Positions 41,842 to 49,919 of a stretch of 64,000 nucleotides of DNA are shown piece by piece. The notes beneath the pieces were generated by a model. The model worked only from the letters and a program-made list of their open reading frames with translations. It was not told where the DNA came from and made no database searches. The position numbers and the translations under genes were made by a program. Source of the stretch: Opitutaceae bacterium (GTDB lineage: Bacteria; Verrucomicrobiota; Verrucomicrobiia; Opitutales; Opitutaceae); NCBI GenBank assembly GCA_016715765.1, contig JADJZJ010000023.1, forward strand, positions 3,661-67,660, in the 5' to 3' direction. Position 1 is the stretch's first letter. Every line of letters begins with the position of its first letter.

Positions 41842-44367
41842 ATGCAATACCGGCAACTCGGCTCCACCGATCTCAAGGTTTCGCCCATCTGCTTTGGCTG
41901 CTGGCAATTGAGTCCCGCCTGGTGGGGCGATGTCCCGGTCGGACCCTGGGCCGACGCCGTGAAGGCCGCCCTGGACGCCGGGGTGAACTTCATCGACACC
42001 GCCGACGCTTACGGCGACGGCCTGGCGGAAACCGAGCTCGGCAAACTCTTCCAGCGCGAAGGCCTGCGCGACCGGTTCGTCGTGGCGACCAAGTTCTACT
42101 GGAACTTCAGCTCCGGTCCGGCGCGTTTTCCCGATACCAGCCGCGACTACATTCTCCGCGCCTGCGAAGCCTCCCTCCGCCGGTTGCAGACCGACCACAT
42201 TGATCTTTACCAGATCCATGCCTGGGACCCCATCACGCGGCCCGACGAGGTCGCCGCCGCGTTCGCCCAACTCAAGCGCGAGGGCAAGGTGCGCTGGTTC
42301 GGCGTGAGCAATCACAACCCCGAGCAGATGGAGCTCTACCGCGCCCACTTCGAGGTCAGCAGCCTGCAGCCGCCGTACAGCCTGCTGGCCCGGGACATCG
42401 AGACGCGCGAGCTGCCTTACACCCTGCGGCACAACATCGGCGTCCTGAACTATTCATCCCTGCATCGCGGGCTGCTGGGCGGGCGTTACACGGCGGAAAC
42501 GAAATTTGCGGATCACCGCGCCAAGGCGCCGATGTTCCAGGGCGAGGGACTGAAGATCGTGCTGGCCGCCCTCGAGGAGGCCAAAGTCATCGCCGCGGAG
42601 CTGGGCCTGACCATGCCGCAACTGGCGGTGCGCTGGGTGCTGACGCATCCGGCGATCACCAGCGCGATCGTCGGCGTGAAAAAAACCGAGCACATCACCG
42701 GCATCGTGAAGGCGGCCGAGGGCCGACTGTCCCAGGAACTCTGGCACCGCCTGGCCGCGCGTTTCAAACGCGCGCAGACCGAGGCGCTGGCGGCGGGGGG
42801 AAGTAGGATAGGTTGGTCTGGATTGTTCGCTGAACAAGGCAGGAGCCTGCTTGCAGGCGATGGGTTGGTCCCTTCGACCTGTAGGGCTGCACCTTGGTGC
42901 ATGCCTGATCATGCTGCGCAGCTCGGGCGACATTCGCGGCTGGACCAAGGTCCAGCCCTACATCGATCATCGCCTGCCTCCCGACAATTTCGGGATCCCG
43001 AGCCTGTCGAACAGACAAGCCCGAACCGCGCCCGCGAGCGGGCTGCCTACACGGACAAGAATCGGGCCGGGCCGTCCCTCTCACAACGCCGCGAAACTCA
43101 CCGACCAGCCCGCCTCGCCATTCGCGTCGAAATTGAGCGCGCAGCGGATGATCAGGCTCTGGTCGCGGCCATCCTTGGCGATCCAATGTCCGCGGGGATT
43201 GGTCACGCGGACGTTGTTGGGCGCATGGATGAAGACGCTGCCCTGCTCGCCGGGCGGACGCTTGGCCCGGCCGCTGAAGGTGCTGGTGGCCGGATCCCAG
43301 TCGCAGGCGGTGATTTCCATCTCGCCCATGAGCACGTGCATGTCGGTGCCCAGCAGCAAGGGCCGGGATTCCGCTCGCACGAGGCGGTAGACCTTGACCG
43401 TGCCGGCCGGCACCACGGCGTCGAGGGAGCCGCGGATGCGGCCGACGCAGCGCTCGTCCCAGAATTCCCAGACCAGATATTCCGTGTCCGCGGCCAGACC
43501 CAAACGGGTCAGCACCACCGGCAGGCGCAATTCCTCCGCCGCGAAATTGTACACGGCCACCACATCGAACCGCCCCCATGGCTTTTCGATCCGGCGGTGG
43601 AAGATCTTCGGGTGGTCCGGGAACGGAGAATCAAACAGGTCGACCGGAAAGGCGACCTCCGTGGCGCGGGGCAGGGTCTTCTTGATCAGCGCCAGCCGCG
43701 CTTCCGCCATGCGGTCAACATCGTCACCCAGCATCGAGGGACCGCCGCACAGGGCATGCATGGTGGCGTGGGTGCGGGCGTCGGACAGCGGCAGCGGCTG
43801 GTCCACGGTCAGCACATTGCCCGCATCGTTGAGGTAAAGGCGCCGGTGGGTGTAGCGGGCGCCCGCCTGGTTGCGCAGGGCCGGCACGCAGCCATTCCAG
43901 GACGAGGCCTTGTTGACCATGTAGGTCGCCGGGTAGAAGGAGGACCCGCCCGGGGTCAGCGAACGGCCCTCGCCGAAATCGGCGCCCGTGCGGACCGCGT
44001 CCGCCACGCCGACCGTGTGCAGGGTCGGTCCCGTGCTGGCCAGCAGGTAGGTCTCGGGGCCGGCAGCCTGGCGGATCACCTTCAGGGCGTGCTGGAAGGA
44101 CTCGGCCCCGGGGACGATGCCCGGGTCATGGAACGGCCCGTGATTGGCGCCGGCCTGCGGACCGGGGCGGTTGAGTTTGCCGCCGCCGGCGTAGAGGAAG
44201 TCGATCATGTAGTACCGCACGCCGCGCTCGCGATTGTACGTAAAGGCCTTTGCCATGAAGGCCAGCGCCTTCGGGTGCGTGGGATCGAGGGCGTAGAGCA
44301 CCGGCCGCTCGTTCATCGGCAGCCGGCCATTCTCGCCGAAATTCCACCGCTCCAGGCTGACAAATAG
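41842..44367 (+). CDS. Aldo/keto reductase with lost stop codon (read-through reading frame)
   Basis: The first 318 or so residues, to about 42800, form a normal aldo/keto reductase: FIDTADAYGDG (Asp, Tyr), VVATKFYW (Lys), YQIHAWDPI (His) and AIVGVKKTEHITGI. The expected stop near 42800 is absent. The frame then runs through a repeat-bearing spacer and antisense to the GH36-like gene up to 44367, giving a total of 841 residues with no homology in the last 520. These extra codons are low-complexity and look like antisense shadow. The body is intact; whether a tail is translated is doubtful. Confidence 0.8.
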   Translation: MQYRQLGSTDLKVSPICFGCWQLSPAWWGDVPVGPWADAVKAALDAGVNFIDTADAYGDGLAETELGKLFQREGLRDRFVVATKFYWNFSSGPARFPDTSRDYILRACEASLRRLQTDHIDLYQIHAWDPITRPDEVAAAFAQLKREGKVRWFGVSNHNPEQMELYRAHFEVSSLQPPYSLLARDIETRELPYTLRHNIGVLNYSSLHRGLLGGRYTAETKFADHRAKAPMFQGEGLKIVLAALEEAKVIAAELGLTMPQLAVRWVLTHPAITSAIVGVKKTEHITGIVKAAEGRLSQELWHRLAARFKRAQTEALAAGGSRIGWSGLFAEQGRSLLAGDGLVPSTCRAAPWCMPDHAAQLGRHSRLDQGPALHRSSPASRQFRDPEPVEQTSPNRARERAAYTDKNRAGPSLSQRRETHRPARLAIRVEIERAADDQALVAAILGDPMSAGIGHADVVGRMDEDAALLAGRTLGPAAEGAGGRIPVAGGDFHLAHEHVHVGAQQQGPGFRSHEAVDLDRAGRHHGVEGAADAADAALVPEFPDQIFRVRGQTQTGQHHRQAQFLRREIVHGHHIEPPPWLFDPAVEDLRVVRERRIKQVDRKGDLRGAGQGLLDQRQPRFRHAVNIVTQHRGTAAQGMHGGVGAGVGQRQRLVHGQHIARIVEVKAPVGVAGARLVAQGRHAAIPGRGLVDHVGRRVEGGPARGQRTALAEIGARADRVRHADRVQGRSRAGQQVGLGAGSLADHLQGVLEGLGPGDDARVMERPVIGAGLRTGAVEFAAAGVEEVDHVVPHAALAIVRKGLCHEGQRLRVRGIEGVEHRPLVHRQPAILAEIPPLQADK
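42881..42961. repeat. Inverted repeat, 'gtagggctgcaccttggtgc' family
   Basis: Arms at about 42881-42901 and 42941-42961 are imperfect reverse complements built on 'gtagggct' and 'agccctac'. It lies in the spacer between the aldo/keto reductase body and the convergent GH36-like gene, within the read-through frame. Confidence 0.75.
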
Positions 44368-45408
44368 CGTGCCGTCGGGATTGCGCACCAGTGCATCCTC
44401 CAACTCCTTCATCTCCGCCTTCAGGTGGCTCGAGATCCAGAACGGGCCGCACCAGAGTCCCAGCTTGAAGCCGAGTTCGCGCAGACGGCGGACCAACTCC
44501 TCCGGCCCGCTCGGGAAATTTTTGGTGTTCCAACCGGTCCACGCCCCGGGCTGGGCGCCGGGCAGGTTGGCAATGCTGACCCAAACGTACTCAAAGCCGA
44601 AGCCCGCGAGCCGGCGGTTCATGGCGGCGCAATTGCGCAACACGACCTCCTCGTACGTCTCGACATTGAACCCGTCCACCCAGCTCCACCCCACCCAGCC
44701 CAGGGGCGTCGTCGGCCACAGCCGCGGTTTGACCTGCGCGGCCACGATCTCCGCCCAGCGGTCCAACTGGGCATGCGGATCCCCGCCCACCTGCAGGGTG
44801 AATGTTTCCACGGGCGTGACCGCCCCGGGCGCAAGCTGCCAGCCCGCGAAGTCCGCCTGCGCCGCCACGTCCTGCACCCCGGTCGCCGTGGCGCGGTGGT
44901 GGACCTCCGTGTCGTTCCGCAAATACGTCGTGAATCCCACCTGGATGGCGGTCGGGCCGGTCGGATCGAAATACTGGTTCTTGATCTTGCTGCCGGCCGG
45001 CGAGATCGCATCGCCGAGACGCAGGACCACGCGCTCCTGCTGACCGGGTTGGCCGGGCAAATAAACCGTGGTCGAACCGAGCGGCAGAGTCTCCGCGCGA
45101 AACGGCCAGACCCGGCCCAGCGTGATCGGCGCCGTGCCGTGGTTTTCCAGCGTGGACCGCAGCGAGACCAGGCCGCTGGCGTCGTCGGTCTCCGCGTTGA
45201 GAACCCAGCTCAGGTTCGGCTCAGCGAACCGCAAGGTGAGCGCCAAAGGCCGGCTGGCGCCGATCTTCACCTCCGCCTGCGCGGCATCGAGTTCGCGGCC
45301 GTTGGCCTCGAGAGCGAGGCGCCAGACCACCGCGGGACCGTTGGCGGGAGCATAGCGCAGGGACTTCTCCGAACTATCGTAGGTGAGCATGGGGCGGGAC
45401 ATCGGCAT
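43081..45408 (-). CDS. Glycoside hydrolase, clan GH-D (family 36-like alpha-galactosidase)
   Basis: The 775-residue protein has a beta-sandwich N-terminal domain (to about residue 230), a TIM barrel (PLGWVGWSWVDGFN, GFKLGLWCGPFW) and a C-terminal beta domain. The probable nucleophile Asp is in VRYYMIDFLYAGG and the acid/base Asp in RTGADFGEGRS. The family cleaves alpha-galactosides or related alpha-glycosides. There is no signal peptide, so it acts in the cytoplasm on imported oligosaccharides. The start is taken as the ATG at 45408; MSRPM or MLTYD two to five codons later are alternatives. It is convergent with the aldo/keto reductase. Confidence 0.83.
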   Translation of the reverse strand: MPMSRPMLTYDSSEKSLRYAPANGPAVVWRLALEANGRELDAAQAEVKIGASRPLALTLRFAEPNLSWVLNAETDDASGLVSLRSTLENHGTAPITLGRVWPFRAETLPLGSTTVYLPGQPGQQERVVLRLGDAISPAGSKIKNQYFDPTGPTAIQVGFTTYLRNDTEVHHRATATGVQDVAAQADFAGWQLAPGAVTPVETFTLQVGGDPHAQLDRWAEIVAAQVKPRLWPTTPLGWVGWSWVDGFNVETYEEVVLRNCAAMNRRLAGFGFEYVWVSIANLPGAQPGAWTGWNTKNFPSGPEELVRRLRELGFKLGLWCGPFWISSHLKAEMKELEDALVRNPDGTLFVSLERWNFGENGRLPMNERPVLYALDPTHPKALAFMAKAFTYNRERGVRYYMIDFLYAGGGKLNRPGPQAGANHGPFHDPGIVPGAESFQHALKVIRQAAGPETYLLASTGPTLHTVGVADAVRTGADFGEGRSLTPGGSSFYPATYMVNKASSWNGCVPALRNQAGARYTHRRLYLNDAGNVLTVDQPLPLSDARTHATMHALCGGPSMLGDDVDRMAEARLALIKKTLPRATEVAFPVDLFDSPFPDHPKIFHRRIEKPWGRFDVVAVYNFAAEELRLPVVLTRLGLAADTEYLVWEFWDERCVGRIRGSLDAVVPAGTVKVYRLVRAESRPLLLGTDMHVLMGEMEITACDWDPATSTFSGRAKRPPGEQGSVFIHAPNNVRVTNPRGHWIAKDGRDQSLIIRCALNFDANGEAGWSVSFAAL

Positions 45409-45485
45409 TGCCAGGCCTCATGCCAGGAATGCACGGCCGCCAAGGTGAACCGGCCGACTCCCGAAGGCAAAAGCCAAGTTCCCCC

Positions 45486-45671
45486 GGGAGCGCGGGCGGC
45501 TCGCTCGCATCATGGTGCAATGCGGGCGAGCCGCCCGCGCTCCCACAAAGCCCAGCCGCGAACACCTCAAACCCACTCGCTCACGCTCGTGGCTACCCGC
45601 AGGATTCCGGTACTTAAGCGTTCAGCGTTAAACGTTAAAAGTTAAGCGTTCGTGCCGCGCATCGCGGCACG
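45486..45671. repeat. Repeat cluster in the 45409-45671 gap
   Basis: It contains an inverted pair with 23-bp arms at 45486-45508 and 45522-45544 ('gggagcgcgggcggctcgc'). A 'cccactcgctcacgctcgtg' unit follows (about 45572), then a 'ttaagcgttcagcgttaaac' unit (45610-45652). A hairpin CGTGCCGCG-CGCGGCACG lies directly after the PhyH stop (45651-45671). Confidence 0.82.
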
Positions 45672-46463
45672 TCAATTCCTGCTCCAGACGTGCGGGAAGT
45701 GGTCGCCGCTGAGCACCTCGCCGTCGGCGACCTTGACGAACTGCTTCATGCAATGCTCGCCGGAGGCGACGTAGCGCGTGTCCCCGGTCATGAAGTGCAG
45801 CGCGATGGCGCGGCGCGGACGGCCGCTGGTGTTCGCATGGGAACCGTGCCAGGTGAGCGCGTGGTGGTAGTGCACCTCGCCCTTTTTCACCGGGCAGGTG
45901 CGCACCGTGACCTGGCGGCCCTCGAACTCCTTCGGCACGTCCTTCACAAAATCCTTCCACATCCGCAGGTAATCCATGTGGTCGCCCCACAGGTGCGAAC
46001 CCGGGACCATGCTCATGCAGCCGTTGTCCACATCGACATCGTCGAGCGCCACCCAGGCGGTGACCTCGGTCATGGGACGGATGATCGGCCACAGGGGCGC
46101 ATCCTGGTGCCACATGTTCACGCCGCCCTTCGCGGCGGGCTTGTACTGGATCTGGTCGTGCCAGATGCGCAGCTCCGTGGCGCCGGTCAACTGGGCGATC
46201 TCCTCGCCGATGACAGGATTGCGGATGAGCTTCGCGAAAGGCCGGCTGGCCTCCCAGATGTTCACGATCTGCCAGACCGGGGCGGACTCGTCGCCGGTGA
46301 AATTATGGCAGAGCACCGGCTGCGGGATGTCCTTGCGCTCGCGCTCGACAATCACGCGTTCGACTTCGGAGCGCAGTTCCTCGACCTGGGCGTCGGTGAG
46401 GACGGTGGGGCCGCGGAGGTAACCTTGGGACTTGAATTCGTGGACTTGGGCAGGGGTGAGCAT
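45672..46463 (-). CDS. Phytanoyl-CoA dioxygenase (PhyH) family protein
   Basis: The 263-residue protein starts at the ATG at 46463 (MLTPAQVHEFKSQGYLRGP). The 2-His-1-Asp iron site is visible as NMWHQDAPLWPI (His, Asp) and a distal His in ALTWHGSHANTSGRPRRAI, whose Arg would bind 2-oxoglutarate. It is an Fe(II)/2-oxoglutarate oxygenase for a small hydrophobic or sugar-derived substrate. It lies 52 bp after an AraC regulator on the same strand, so the regulator probably controls it. Confidence 0.9.
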   Translation of the reverse strand: MLTPAQVHEFKSQGYLRGPTVLTDAQVEELRSEVERVIVERERKDIPQPVLCHNFTGDESAPVWQIVNIWEASRPFAKLIRNPVIGEEIAQLTGATELRIWHDQIQYKPAAKGGVNMWHQDAPLWPIIRPMTEVTAWVALDDVDVDNGCMSMVPGSHLWGDHMDYLRMWKDFVKDVPKEFEGRQVTVRTCPVKKGEVHYHHALTWHGSHANTSGRPRRAIALHFMTGDTRYVASGEHCMKQFVKVADGEVLSGDHFPHVWSRN

Positions 46464-46515
46464 GGGTGTGGGTGGGTGCGGAGAAGCTACGTCCCCGCCC
46501 CGGATTGTCATCCGC

Positions 46516-47520
46516 TCATCCTTGGCCGCGGCGCGCAGTTGTTGGCGATTTTTCCTGCCGGCCGGCCAGCAGGGCCGCCCGGTAATGCGCCGGGGCGAGT
46601 CCGTCCACGCGGCGGAAGACCTTGCTGAAATGGCTCGTGTCGCGGAATCCCGTCCGTGCCGCGATCTCCTTCACCGAGAGACGGTCGTCCGCCAGCAGCC
46701 GCCGGGCCTCCTCGACCCGCAGTCGCCGCAGGTAGTCCAGGGGCGGATAGCCGGTCACCTCGCGAAAGACCGCCTGCAGCCGGCTCGTGCTCAAGCCCGA
46801 CACCCGCTCCAGGGCCGCATGGTCGACCCGACCGCCGAGATGTCCGTGCATGAACGCTGTCACCTGCTCCACCCGGGCCTGGTGTCGGAGCCGCTCGGTG
46901 GAGGAACGGGCTTCGACCGGTGTCGCGAGCAGGGCGAGCAGCACCCCGGCCAGCTGCGCCGAGGCCGTGGCCGGCCCCAGAATGCCACCGGCCCCATGCG
47001 CCGAGACGACGGCCTGGAGCATGCGTTCCAACCGGTGCCCGGCGTAGAGTCGCCGCTGGAGGCCCGGATCCAGGCCATGCGTGAACCGCACCCGGAAAGG
47101 CCGGCGCTGGTCGAGTCCGCGCGCGGTCGCGGGCACGCCGGGGGCAAAATCAAAATGCACGGCGATGTGCTCCGAGACGGCGGCATCCGCCTCGAAACTG
47201 TGCGGCACAAAGGGCGGGATCAGCAGCAGGTCGTGCACGGCGAGCGGCCGGCGTTCCCCGTTGAAGGTCCATTCGCCTCCGCCCTTGAGCATCAGCACCA
47301 ACTCATAGTCGAAGATGATCCGGCGGGGGATCTGCAATCCCCCCGTCAGGCGATGGGCGATGCGCACCACCGGATGAATCTGCTCCGGACGCAGCGCGTG
47401 GACCCGGCGCGCGCCCGCCGGCCCCGCCGGGGCGGGTCGCTGGATGGCTTCGGGAGCAACGGGGCGGGGGCGCGCAGCGCACATGGCGGGGCAGCGTGAC
47501 GGGTCGTCGCGCGGAGACAA
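46516..47520 (-). CDS. AraC-family transcriptional regulator with cupin domain
   Basis: The 334-residue protein has an N-terminal cupin-like sensor (YELVLMLKGGGEWTFNGERR, HDLLLIPPFVPHSFE) and a C-terminal double helix-turn-helix (VSGLSTSRLQAVFREVTGYP, LSVKEIAARTGFRDTSHFSK). Such proteins activate catabolic genes in response to a small ligand, often a sugar. The adjacent PhyH gene is the likely target. The ATG at 47520 is used; one at 47484 is an alternative, because the first 40 residues are Pro/Arg-rich and unlike the family. Confidence 0.93.
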   Translation of the reverse strand: MSPRDDPSRCPAMCAARPRPVAPEAIQRPAPAGPAGARRVHALRPEQIHPVVRIAHRLTGGLQIPRRIIFDYELVLMLKGGGEWTFNGERRPLAVHDLLLIPPFVPHSFEADAAVSEHIAVHFDFAPGVPATARGLDQRRPFRVRFTHGLDPGLQRRLYAGHRLERMLQAVVSAHGAGGILGPATASAQLAGVLLALLATPVEARSSTERLRHQARVEQVTAFMHGHLGGRVDHAALERVSGLSTSRLQAVFREVTGYPPLDYLRRLRVEEARRLLADDRLSVKEIAARTGFRDTSHFSKVFRRVDGLAPAHYRAALLAGRQEKSPTTARRGQG

Positions 47521-47841
47521 GCCGGCCGGAGTTGCCGGCTCGCCGGCAACTCCGGAACGCTGAACGTTTAACTTTTAACGCTGAACGCTTAAGTACGGAG
47601 TGGACCAAGTAGGGCGGGTCTCTGACTCGCCATCGGACGCTTCATCCGCGAATGAACCTTCCAGGGCAGGTCAGAGAACCTGCCCTACAGCTCAATCTCC
47701 ACTCACTCACGCTCGTAGCCACCCCGCACCACTTGAGCGTTCAGCGTTAAAAGTTAAACGTTCAGCGTTCCCGCCCCCTCGGGGCGGGCCCCCTTCCAAG
47801 CCAGACTTGCCTCCACGGGGCTTCCCCGCACGGTTTCAGGC
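47521..47841. repeat. Repeat-packed gap
   Basis: Within 321 bases are a 14-bp-arm hairpin (CCGGAGTTGCCGGC..., 47526-47555), a 'gaacgctgaacgtttaactt' unit (47556-47596, inverted relative to 45610), and a 'gtagggcgggtctctgactc' / 'gcaggtcagagaacctgccctac' pair (about 47607-47687). A 'cactcactcacgctcgtag' unit (about 47699) and a direct 'gagcgttcagcgttaaaagt' unit (47734-47770) complete it. No gene is supported. Confidence 0.85.
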
Positions 47842-48684
47842 ATGTTTGCCAATTTTGCCGACCGCACCTGGCTGTGGCTGGCTGCCGAGTTTTACCTGGT
47901 GGGTTTCCTGCTGGGCACCTGGTCCCTGCTGCGGGGAGGGAAGCCGCTCAACGTGGCCACGTATTTCCTCATCGTGGCCGGCTACGTCATGCAACTGACG
48001 GGCCTGTACCTGCGGGGACTCGCCGTCGGCGGCTGTCCGCTGGGCAACACGTTCGAGCTCTTCCAGTTCACCGCCTGGTCCGCCATTTCGCTCTATCTGG
48101 TCGTTGGCGTGACCTTCCGCACCAGCCTGCTCGGCTATTTCACCTCCTGCCTCGCCGCGGTCCTGACGCTGGTCTCGCTCGCGATCCCCGCCTGGGACAG
48201 CACCCGGAGCTCCGGCATCTTCGGCAACAACCCGTGGATCGAATTCCATGCCGCGCTCGCCCTGTTCAGTTACGGCGTGTTCGGGTTGCTGGCGCTGACG
48301 GCCCTGATGCTGCAGCTGCGCAATTACTCGCTGAAGAACAAGCGCATCGGGGGCTGGTTCTCCTTCCTGCCCTCGCTCTTTGATCTCGACCAGATCAGCG
48401 GCCGGCTCCTGGTCTTCGGGGTCGTGCTGCTCACGGCGGCCCTGACCGTCGGCTCGGTGCACTGGGTGCAGAACACCGCCACCGTGCACTGGCCCAAGCT
48501 GCTGACCACCGTCTCGGTCTGGGCCTGCTATGCGATCGCCCTGGTCCTGCGGATCCGCGGCCAGCTTGGGGCCCGGCGCTTCGCCTGGACCGCCATCATC
48601 CTGTTTACCCTCGCCCTGCTCACCCTGGGGGTGGTGGACGCCAACCGCCGCAACCCGGCCACGCCCGCCGCTTCCCGGAAATGA
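47842..48684 (+). CDS. CcsA/HemX-like cytochrome c biogenesis membrane protein
   Basis: The 280-residue protein has about eight membrane segments. It shows LAVGGCPLGNTFELFQFTAWSAI, related to the tryptophan-rich WWD-type haem-handling region of CcsA/CcmC, and later VHWVQNTATVHWPK. It overlaps hemA by four bases (ATGA), as the equivalent hemX does in many bacteria. It is probably a haem-handling protein of the inner membrane or a factor that tunes HemA. The W-rich motif is shortened, so an assembly function is not certain. Confidence 0.82.
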   Translation: MFANFADRTWLWLAAEFYLVGFLLGTWSLLRGGKPLNVATYFLIVAGYVMQLTGLYLRGLAVGGCPLGNTFELFQFTAWSAISLYLVVGVTFRTSLLGYFTSCLAAVLTLVSLAIPAWDSTRSSGIFGNNPWIEFHAALALFSYGVFGLLALTALMLQLRNYSLKNKRIGGWFSFLPSLFDLDQISGRLLVFGVVLLTAALTVGSVHWVQNTATVHWPKLLTTVSVWACYAIALVLRIRGQLGARRFAWTAIILFTLALLTLGVVDANRRNPATPAASRK

Positions 48685-49778
48685 GTCACTTTCCGCCCGA
48701 CGCCACCGGCCTGTTTGTCTTCGGGGCCACCCACCGGACGACGCCCATCGAGGTGCGCGAGAAGCTCTCACTGCCCGCGCCCACCGCCGAGCATTTGCAC
48801 GCCGATCTCGCCCGCATCGCCGGCCTGCGGGAATACGCGGTGCTGAACACCTGCAACCGCATCGAGTTCTACGGCGTGGCCGACACGCCCGACGCGGCGG
48901 CCAAGGTGCAGGCCGCGTTCTGCCAGCGCCAGCAGTTCGCCGAGGAGGAGTTTGCCAAATACCGCACCAGCCTGAACGGCCCCGCCGCGGTGCAGCACCT
49001 GTTCGAGGTGGCCGCCGGCATCGATTCGCAGCTGGTCGGCGAGACGGAGATCCTCGGCCAGGTCAAGGGCGCCTATGCCGCCGCCCAGGCCCGGCGCTCC
49101 ACCGGCCCGGTGCTGAACCGCGTCTTCCAGAAAACCTTCCAGGCCGCCAAGCACGTGCGCTCCAGCACCGCCATCACCGAGGGCCAGGTCAGCATCGCCA
49201 ACGTGGCGGTGGAACTGGCCTACAACATCTTCGGCCGGCTGGAGGCGACCCGCGTGCTCCTCCTCGGCGCCGGCGACATCGGCGAGAAAACCGCCAAGGC
49301 CTTCCGCAGCCGCGGCGCCGGTTCGCTGACGGTTTCCAGCCGGAGCATGGAGCGCGCCATGGCGCTGGCCTCCGAACTCGATGCGCAGGCCCTGCCGTTC
49401 GAGCACCGCGCCGAGCACCTGGCGCAATTCGATGTCGTCGTCTGCTCGACGTCCGCACCCGAGGCCGTCGTCCTTGCCGCCGATGTCCGGACCGCCATGC
49501 GCGGCCGGGCCTCGCGTCCGCTTTTCCTCATCGACCTCGCCCTGCCCCGCGACGTCGAGGCGGAAGTCTCCAAGCTGGAGAATGTCTATCTCTACAACCT
49601 CGACGACCTCGCGAAGATCGCCGAGGAGAACCGCGCCGCCCGCGAGGCCGAGATCGCCAAGTGCCGTCAGATCATCAATGAACGCGCCTCGGCGCTGTGG
49701 AAGCAGGTCGAGTCGCAGGTTACCGGCGGGCCCAACCGGACGGCTCCGCCAATTCAGCCGGACCAAGAAGCCCGTTGA
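48681..49778 (+). CDS. hemA: Glutamyl-tRNA reductase
   Basis: The 365-residue protein has LNTCNRIEFYG with the catalytic Cys, the N-terminal FGATHRTTPIEVREKLSL and an NADPH-binding Rossmann core (VLLLGAGDIGEKTAKAFR). SSRSMERAMALASEL and FLIDLALPRDV are also typical. It reduces glutamyl-tRNA to glutamate-1-semialdehyde, the first step of C5-pathway haem synthesis. It is slightly shorter than E. coli HemA (418 residues) because of a reduced C-terminal dimerisation region. No hemB, hemC or hemD follows. Confidence 0.95.
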   Translation: MSHFPPDATGLFVFGATHRTTPIEVREKLSLPAPTAEHLHADLARIAGLREYAVLNTCNRIEFYGVADTPDAAAKVQAAFCQRQQFAEEEFAKYRTSLNGPAAVQHLFEVAAGIDSQLVGETEILGQVKGAYAAAQARRSTGPVLNRVFQKTFQAAKHVRSSTAITEGQVSIANVAVELAYNIFGRLEATRVLLLGAGDIGEKTAKAFRSRGAGSLTVSSRSMERAMALASELDAQALPFEHRAEHLAQFDVVVCSTSAPEAVVLAADVRTAMRGRASRPLFLIDLALPRDVEAEVSKLENVYLYNLDDLAKIAEENRAAREAEIAKCRQIINERASALWKQVESQVTGGPNRTAPPIQPDQEAR

Positions 49779-49919
49779 ATTCAGCGCAGTTGGGTTTTGC
49801 AGAGTAACCTGAGCTTCTATCCATGGCGGCCGGGGCGTTTTCCCAGTATCGGCATTGTTATGCCATGGAATTGCGTATAGCAGGGGTGTCGCCCCGCGCG
49901 TAGTCACCCCACCCCAACC

